The translations under genes were made by a program, and so were the position numbers. A stretch of 64,000 bases of DNA from Maniola hyperantus (lineage: Eukaryota; Arthropoda; Insecta; Lepidoptera; Nymphalidae), in contig NC_048563.1 of NCBI RefSeq assembly GCF_902806685.2, positions 620,001 to 684,000 on the forward strand, given 5' to 3'. Each line of letters begins with the position of its first letter. Within the stretch, counting starts at the first letter, position 1. Under the pieces are notes generated by a model. The model was given only the letters and a program-made list of their open reading frames with translations. It was not told the DNA's origin and did not search any database. Of this stretch, positions 14,201 through 23,200 are shown piece by piece.

Positions 14201-17200
14201 AATATGAAAAGGACAGACAATGATACTGATTTTGAGCACAACTAAATTTTAGAGTATTCGCATCCTCTTCTTACTAATGTAATATGAAAAGGACAGACAA
14301 TGGTACTGATTTTGAGCACAACTAAATTTTAGAGTATTCGCATCCTCTTCTTACTAATGTAATATGAAAAGGACAGACAATGGTACCGATTATCACAAGT
14401 AAATTTTAGAGTAAAGTAAAGTAAAGTAAAGTAAAATATGCTTTATTGTACACCAAAACCAAAACAATAGACATATAACAAAGATAGCATGTACAATAGG
14501 CGGCCTTATCGCTAAAATAGCGATCTCTTCCAGCCAACCTTAGGGTACAGGACATTATAAAAATGAAAGAAAGCGGAAGGGGTGTACTAATTAAATAAAG
14601 TAAATATACATAATATACGTATGTATATATATATATATATATATATAAATACAACAGTAAATAAGAGAGGAATAGACGACAGATAAGTGGAATAAAAAGT
14701 GAAAATAAATAAATAAACACATGGTGGATAAATAAAAGAGCTTCAATTTCGTTTTGAAAATATTATTTGAAATAGAGTATTCGCATCCTCTTCTTACTAA
14801 TGTAACATGAAAAGGACAGACAAAGTTTGACAGTTTAAAATTTAATTTAGAGCTGTCAAACCTAGTTCGTGACTTTAGCAGCCAGTCGCGAGCCTATTGT
14901 TTAATTATTATTAATTTATTTATTGAGCCTCAATAGCTCAACCGGTATAAGAGTGGAGTGAAAACCGAAAGGTCGACGGTTCAAACCCCGCCCGTTGCAC
15001 TATTGTCGTACCTACTCCTAGCACAAGCTTGACGCTTAGTTGGAGAGGAAAGGGGAATGTTAGTCATTTAACATGGCTAATATTCTTTAAAAAAAAAATT
15101 TAAATTAAATTTGTAGCGTGCACTAAAATTTAGAATCCTCAAATGTAAAATTCATGTTCTGTACCGTTTTAGCAATATTAAATGGAAAAAGATGCAGATA
15201 CTCTAAAGGAGATCGCCCGTGAACGGGCCCTCTTTTGTGGCGTCGTGTCAAAACTTAAATTATTATTTTTTAAATGTGTTATTTTTTTACGATTATGTTT
15301 TATAACGACTTTTTTTCACTCTATTATTGAAAATATTCACAATTACAGTAAGAATCGTAAACATGCATTTATTTTGAATAAGTATTAATTAAATATAACC
15401 TCATTGGGGCCGATTCTCTTGTACACTATCTCTAAACTAAACTAAATTAACAGGTCTAAATCTAGTGCCATCCTGTTCCGCAAGCAACGTTATGAAAGGG
15501 ATAACAATAGATTCAGACGTGCCATTTTAGTTTAGTTTAGAGATTGTGTACAACGGAATTAGCCACAATATCAGCAATATAAAAATTAAGATTTCTTTAT
15601 AACCAGGGTGAATAAATAGAAATCGTTTGCAGAATATAAAGAGTTAATTATTTGTCTACAAAATAAAATTAAAACCATGGTGACATAACAATTATATTAG
15701 GGGGGGCCCAAAGCTCCTAAGAAAATGGGCAATCTCTTTTAGTTTAGAGAAAGATAACAGAATCGGCGCCAATCAGTACCCTTATTATAAATGCGAAAGT
15801 GTGCTTGTTTGTTAGTTTGTACTTCAATCACGTCGCAACGGTGCAACAGATTGACGTGATTTTTTGCATGGGTATAGATAAAGACCTGGAGAGTGACATA
15901 GACTGCTTTTTATCCCGGAAAATCGGCGAGTTTCCAAGGGATTTTTTAAAACCTAAATCGACGCAAACGAAGTCGCGGGCATTTCTTTTATTCTACTAAT
16001 ATTATAAATGCGGAAGTGTGTCTGCTGGTTTTTCAAAGGATGGGAATGGATGGATGGAGGATCCAAAACGGATGGGCCGTTCAATCGATTTTGATGAAAT
16101 TGGGTACAATCACAGAGCAGAAACGAAGAGGAGTTGGCCTAAGCAACTGTGCACTGTGATTTTCAACTAGGTCCTGACGTCATCACTGTGGGCGGGGCCT
16201 TAGTTAGTATGCTGTCTGCGTTCGTCAGGTTCACATATATTGAGACTCGTATTATCGGTGTGTTTTCGCGTTTTTAAGAACAAAAGGATGAAGTGTTGTG
16301 TTTTATCGTGTCAAAGTTATTCAGACAGACGTTCTGATGCTATGAATGGTATCACATTTCATTTGTAAGTAATTTTATACGTAATTTCTACACTTATTGA
16401 CATCTAGTGTGAGATAGCTGAACTATGTAGTGACATCAATATATCGATGTTAGGTCGCTAAGCGAGTAGTTTTGCTACTAACCCGCAGATGGAAAATTGA
16501 GAAGTGGGCGGCGTTCCACAACCCCTCACCCCGCAAAATGTCACTCGATATTTCAGTAAATCTGTCTACTAACAAATTGAGCCATAGATGCTTTTAATAA
16601 AAAGATTTTATTTATTTATTTATTTATTTTATTTCATAGGGAAATCTTAATACAACATCTCCTCTTTGTTTCTGCTCTATGGGTACAATGCAACTTGCAT
16701 CCCGAGGATGGATATGGGGCATGGGCAATTTTTTTATCCTGGAGAATCAAAGAGTTCCCACAGGATTTTTCAAAAAACCTATACCTCAATGGGATGAATA
16801 GTTAGAGGCGTCTTACAGTACCTATTCTATAAAAAAAGAAAGTAAGTAAATTTTTTTTTTCTTCAACATGCGACACCCAAGCAAAGCGTCAATTCCTTAT
16901 AATATCTAATTCTTTCACCAATAAAAGTACATAATACAATATAATCCGAAATTCTAACATAGAAAAAGGTTTTATTAAAAAAAAAAAAAACTATGCCCAT
17001 GCACCACAGACTAAATTACAATTTTTACATCAACTTACAAACAAATAAATGCACAGTAAGATTTTCAAATTAATGTGTATTTTCTAAAATCCCAATATAT
17101 TTACAATAATATAATTTTTGTACGACAAAACATTCACAGTTACAAAAAAATCAGTGATCTCCATGATAGGCAAACTAGAAACAAAAATAAGCTAGCTACT

Positions 17201-20200
17201 CCTGCGCTCCGCCTCTGGAAGGTGCGAAAGTCATTTGTGGGAATGAGTGTAATATTTTATAATAAAATGCCACAAGCAATTTTAGACTTGCCTTTACAGA
17301 AGTTTAAAAATGTGTTAAAAGTATGCTCCTAAAAAAAGCATATTATACAGTCGCAGACTATGTAAACGATAAAAAAGCTTGGATTTGACTCGCTCCAGCA
17401 ATGCACGGGGCTGCAATGGCTTGTATAGTACGGTATAATAACATTGTAAATTGAAAAATTAAAAAGAGCAACCGCCGAGTTTTTTGCTGGTTCTTCTCGG
17501 TGGGAACGGCGTTCCGAACCAGTGGTAAATTAAAACTACCTGACTATTCATAAACACTTGTAAAAAGTTTACATGAATAAAAAAAACATTCTATTCTATT
17601 CTAAAATAAGTTATTTTCTAACATCCATGCATTATCTAATTTAGTGTACATACCTACTACGTTTTACTACACTTACCTCCATATTATTATATTACAGCAT
17701 CGTTTTCGCATAGAAATATATTTTTTAATAAAATTATGTATTTTAAAATAAATTGCATAAAAATACTTGTACGATAATATTTTTTTGGAATAAAGACAAT
17801 TTTTATAATCCATGCGCGCCATAAACTACATTTAATTTTCTCAACCTAAACAAAATGCACGTATCAACATATATATATGTATTTCTCAATTTAAAAAAAA
17901 AATTCGAAAAAAAGTTTTTTCTACATCCATGCGAGCTAACTACATTTTTTTTACCTTTACGTTTCAAAAATTTCGCGTTTCGTCGCATAACAATTTTTTT
18001 ATCCCCCACTTTTCGTACCGTGCCAATCTTCTGGGGCGCTTTCTGGGCCACTTTTTGAGGAACTTTCTGGACCACTTTTTGGGGAACTTTCTGGACCGCT
18101 TTTTGGGTAACTTTTTGGGCCACTTTTTGAGGAATTTTCTGGACCACTTTTTGGGAAACTTTCTGAGCCACTTTTTGGGAAACTTTCTGAGCCACTTTTT
18201 GAGAAACTTTCTGGGCCACTTTTGGGGGGACTTTCTGGACCACTTTTCTCATAGTGACCATCTTATTCGACGGCATTTTTTTTACAACACGCGACGACGT
18301 CGAGTTCGAGGGTATCGCATTTGACGTTTTCACGATTTGCGCTATTCGGAAAACAATTCTTTTTAATCTATATTTTTAAAATAAATTTTGAAAAAAATGT
18401 ATAAGTATTTATAAAATCTAAAAGTAATATTCATTTTTAAATTAATAATCATTGCTAATTAGTAATTATGCTTTAAAATCAACTCGTTCAGATTTTTTTC
18501 ATAAAAAAATAATTCGCTTTTTTTTACAAAGAAAAAACCTAATTTTTTTTAATAAAGATTTTTCTTTTTTCCAAATGTAGATAACAAACTGTCTATATTT
18601 TTAGGCTAATGGATACAAAACCACGTACTCAAAACTTATATTTTCATCTTTTCTTTTAAAAAAATAAGTTTTTTTTACTTTACAAGCGTGATTATATACA
18701 TAAGGTGAGCTCGACGTCTATAACCTTAGCATGAGATTTTACAGCTGATGTTGACAGAATTCGAGTATCGAAACAATTCAGCGTTAAAGTAAAATGGACT
18801 TTAACTGGCTTGTTTTAAAGCTTAATAATAAAATGATTTGGCTGAGTTTGTTGTGGGCTCTTCTCAGACTTGAGCGCGTTTGGAACCCTCGTAGATTTAG
18901 TTTTAAGTTTGCGAAATAATTATCACCACTATATCTTACAAATCCAACAACTGACAATCGAAAAGAGTAATTTATTACGTATTTTGAATCATTTGACTTT
19001 GACTTTGACTTTGCACAAGTTCGTCTAAACACGTAGCGCCAGTGTTCCAAGCGCAAACCTTGCGAAATTCTCCATACCACCTAAAATCGGTGGTACCGTT
19101 TTTAGGGTTCCGTATCTCAAAAGGAAAAAATGGAACCCTTATAGGATCACTTTGTTGTCGGTCTGTCAAGAAAGCAACAGGTTACTTGCCGTTGACCTAG
19201 AATAATGAAGTTTGGCTGGAATAAGGGTTCTGTTTTTCCTTTTGAGGTACGGAACCCTAAAAAAGGATGCTTAGGTCTATTTACTGTGAGTTTCGACGCT
19301 CTAATTCTATCAACGTTGGTGAAATGCAAAATCCCATACTAAGCACAATGAATAGTGAGTGAGTTAGTGTTAATGAAAGACCAATACATTGGTGTTAGCA
19401 AAATAAACAACTTATTATATAATTTCTTTAGTATTCATTAACATTGCCTGGCTTTATGACGTCACAAAACGGCGGAAAGTCATTCCCGTACGCTTAGGCT
19501 GAGATCTACCGAGCGCACTTTCGACTTTGCTCAGACTTATTGAGTTAAAACGGGACAGATTTATGTGAGAGATAGATAGATCTCACCCTTACAGCCGTAC
19601 TCAGAGTCGGTTAATCGTTACTTAAGTTTAGTTAAAACGAGACAGAGCTATATCTTTCACATAAATCTGTCTCGTTTTAACTCAATCCTAAGCAACGATT
19701 AGTGACTCTGAGTACGGCGGTTAGTATAAGATTTTACGTCTCAATAACCTTGCCAGAATTCGAGAGTCGAAACACAATAAGGTCAAAGTAAAATGGACCT
19801 TAATAGCCTTGAATTGAAGTCAAAAATTCAATGCCACCGATTTTAATTTCGCAACGTTTCCGCTTGGAGCGCTGGCTGTAGATGTGTAGACAAACTTGAG
19901 CTTTGAAACAAGGCAGTTAAGTGCCAGTTTACTATAACGCGGAAGTGTTTCGACACTCGAACACTATCAACGTGGGTGAGACATAAAATCTCGTACTAAG
20001 CGTACTGTTCTTACTTTAATCGTAAAGCTGGACTTGCAACATTTTGGTGTAATGTGTCGAGTTTTTGTAATTGGGTATTTGACTCCAATTTTTTTATTAC
20101 TTTATTATAAACTAGAATAAAAATAATGAAGTAAACTAAAAAACTAATTAAATCAAACAAATAACAAAAAAGTTATAAGCATTTAAATATTTCTGATTAG

Positions 20201-23200
20201 ACAGAGATAGCGATACAGCAGTTTGACGTCACACCTACTAATGCCATAGTAGCGTAGCTTCGTGCGGTTTCATACAAATTTTCGTTTTGCGAGAAAGGGA
20301 TAGAAGACCCTCCCACTCCAAAATTAAAATGCCTGTAACTTTGTAAATGTTTGTTGGATTTTAATATTTTTTTCAGTGTACGTCATTATTTTTATCCTAG
20401 TTTATAATAAAGTAATAATATTTATCAAATTCAAAAGTAGGCAAATACCCAATTATAAACAAACGGTACAAGTCAATATCCGGCTTTATATACATAGTTT
20501 TTGTGAATAACCCAAAGTAGATATAGCATACTACTTACCGCCTGTGGCGCGCCTTCTGTATTCCCTCTTGGCCTTCTTTTCCAGTGCTTCTGGGTATAAA
20601 ATAAAACTCATTATTTTATGAATAGAATAGAAACTAAATAATAGAAAACGAAAAGTTGACTGACTGACTGATCTATCAACGCACAGCTCAAACTACTGGA
20701 CGGATCGGGCTGAAATTTGGCATGCAGATAGCTATTATGACGTAGACATCCGCTAAGATAGGATTTTTGAAAATTCAACCCATAAGGGGGTGAAATAGGT
20801 GTTTGAAATTTGTGTAGGCAACGCGGACGAAGTCGCGAGCATAAGCTAGTCAGAATATAATTTTTTTTAAAGACAACATGCAATAGAGAACACCAGTTTT
20901 TGGGCCCTTTTTTGAATAAACGAAAAACTCACCCATTTCCCTAGCCCGTTTCCTAGCTAAGTATTCTGGGCTAGTCTTGTCCACGCGTGGACGTCCACGC
21001 TTGCGCTTTTCCCCTGTATCCGGTCGGTTATTCATAACTGCGGCTGGGAATTAAATATTAAAATTTTGTAACAGTTCTTGAATTTCGAAAACTGAGGCTA
21101 TTATAAATACAAGGTGAAATTAAAAGGTGAAAAACGAAGACAGGTACCATGTCTCATTAACATCGAAATGACGTAATTTTGACGTCAGCCGAAATAAAAT
21201 AAAAATATATACCATCAACTCGAAACTTCAGTCTAGTGCTGACGTCACTAAAATGGCGGCCACGCGCATTAGCAATTTGCGGGACTTTATTTTTTTACTC
21301 CAACCGGTAAAGGAGTGGACTGAAAACCGAAAGGTCGACGATTCAAACCCCGCCCGTTGCACTATTGTCGTACCTACTCCTAGCACAAGCTTGACGCTTA
21401 GTTGGAGAGGAAAGGGAATATTAGTCATTTAACATGGCTAATATTCTTTAAATAAAAATGAAAAATAGTATGGTATGTCATTAGATGCCGCATAAAAAGG
21501 CGAAATTCTGTCTTTCTTACCCATTTCTCTTGCCTGTTTCCTAGCCGCCAAGTTGGCCAAGTATTCTGGGCTTGTCTTGTCGATCCTTGGCCTCCCCCTC
21601 TTCCTTTTAACGGGAGGGGGGGTAACGTTCGACGCGGCCGCTGGAGGGGGGTAGAAATATGCGAAAATAAACATAATTGCATGCGGCTTTAACCAAAAAT
21701 CTACTTGTATCTACTGGCATGAAGAAAGAAACATATAACATAGTTATTGTATGTGTATTGCATGTATACCTCATACGCAGTGGCGTGCACTCAATACTCA
21801 TCCATCCTTGCCTTTACACAAGTTTAAAAAAATGTGTTAAAAGTATGCTCCTAAAAAAAGCATATTATACAATCGCAGACTATGTAAACGATAAAAAAGC
21901 TTGGATTTGACTCGCTCCAGCAATGCACGGGGCTGCAATGGCTTGTATAGTACGGTATAATAACATTGTAAATTGAAAAATTAAAAAGAGCAACCGCCGA
22001 GTTTCTTGCTGGTTCTTCTCGGTAGGAACGGCATTCCGAACCAGTGGTAAATTAAAACTACCTGACTATTCATAAGCACTTGTAAAAAGTTTACATGAAT
22101 AAAAAACATATTCTATTCTATTCTATTCTACTACTACCATACCATACTAATATTATAAATGCGAAAGTGTCTGTCTGTCTGTCTGCTAGCCTTTGACGGC
22201 CCATCCATTCAACTGATTTTGACGAAATTTGGTACAGAGATAGCTTGCATCCCGGGAAAGGACATATGCTACTTTTTATCCCGAAAAATCAAAGAGTTCC
22301 CACGGGATTTTTAAAAATCTAAATCCACGCGGACGAGTTCGCGGGCATCATCTAGTAGAGGCGTAAATGCATTGCTTACCCCAGTTGTAATAGCTCAATG
22401 CAAATTTTCCAATATGACCTGCAAGTAAACAGGCACCTACTTAACTAATGCCTACCCTGGCTTCAAACCCTGTGCACGCCACTGCTCATACGGTATCGAA
22501 GAAATTGGGATATAAAAAAGAAAAATAATAATTGAGTATATTTTATAGAATTGAAAATACCATGGTAAAGTTATATTAACCAGTGAACGACAAAACATAG
22601 AAATATCCCAAACGCTCCATAATAGTGTACCTAAATCTCTATGGCGGGTGGTGCATGTTACATCTAATGGCTTAGTTCAGTTACACTAACTACCCAATAA
22701 AATTGTCAATTTTACAGGAGAGCTGTTTAAAGTTCAAATTATGACTAGCAGAGGAAAACGTGACTGACTGACTGATCTATCAACGCATAGCTCAAACTAC
22801 TGGACGGATCAGGCTGAAATTTGGCACGCAGATAGCTAGTATGACGTAGGCGTCCGCTAAGAAAGGATTTTTGAAAATCCCCCTTTCTCTCCAACTAAGC
22901 GTCAAGCTTGTGCTAGGAGTAGAGAGGTACGACAATAGTGCAACGGGCAGGGTTTGAACCGTCGACTTTTTGGTTTTCAATCCAATTTCAATTTACCCGT
23001 TGAGCTATTGTGACTCAAATAAAAATATGAAATTTTAACTCCTTAACTGTCAATTTGACTGAGCCAATCACGGCAGCGGTTAGTGTCGTATAACACACAG
23101 TCCGAACCAATTATGAGCTTGCGATTTACGCTAATATAGTTGGTCGTGAGGTCGCAGCACATATATTTGAATGACAATAGTTAGAAACGCGGTTTCTATG

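Larger units (their letters stand above)
13339..15215. mobile_element. MITE-A copy 1 with amplified end and two nested insertions
   Basis: The order is: 80-bp array; a LINE tail inserted inside one array unit (14405-14770); the rest of that unit; the MITE interior; a SINE S1 insertion (14925-15098); then the remaining interior and the degenerate opposite end (AGATGCAGATACTCTAAAG near 15205). Each interior segment aligns with the reverse of 31650-31933. Confidence 0.85.

Noticed and set aside
13339..14392. CRISPR-like regular array
   Set aside because: The repeats are directly adjacent with no unique spacers, the DNA is plainly eukaryotic, and the unit matches a MITE end.
17929..18324. Plus-strand ORF with repeated LGNFLDHF-like residues
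   Set aside because: It is the antisense reading of the 24-bp minisatellite. Both strands are open because the period is a multiple of three, and only the minus strand has fitting splice sites.
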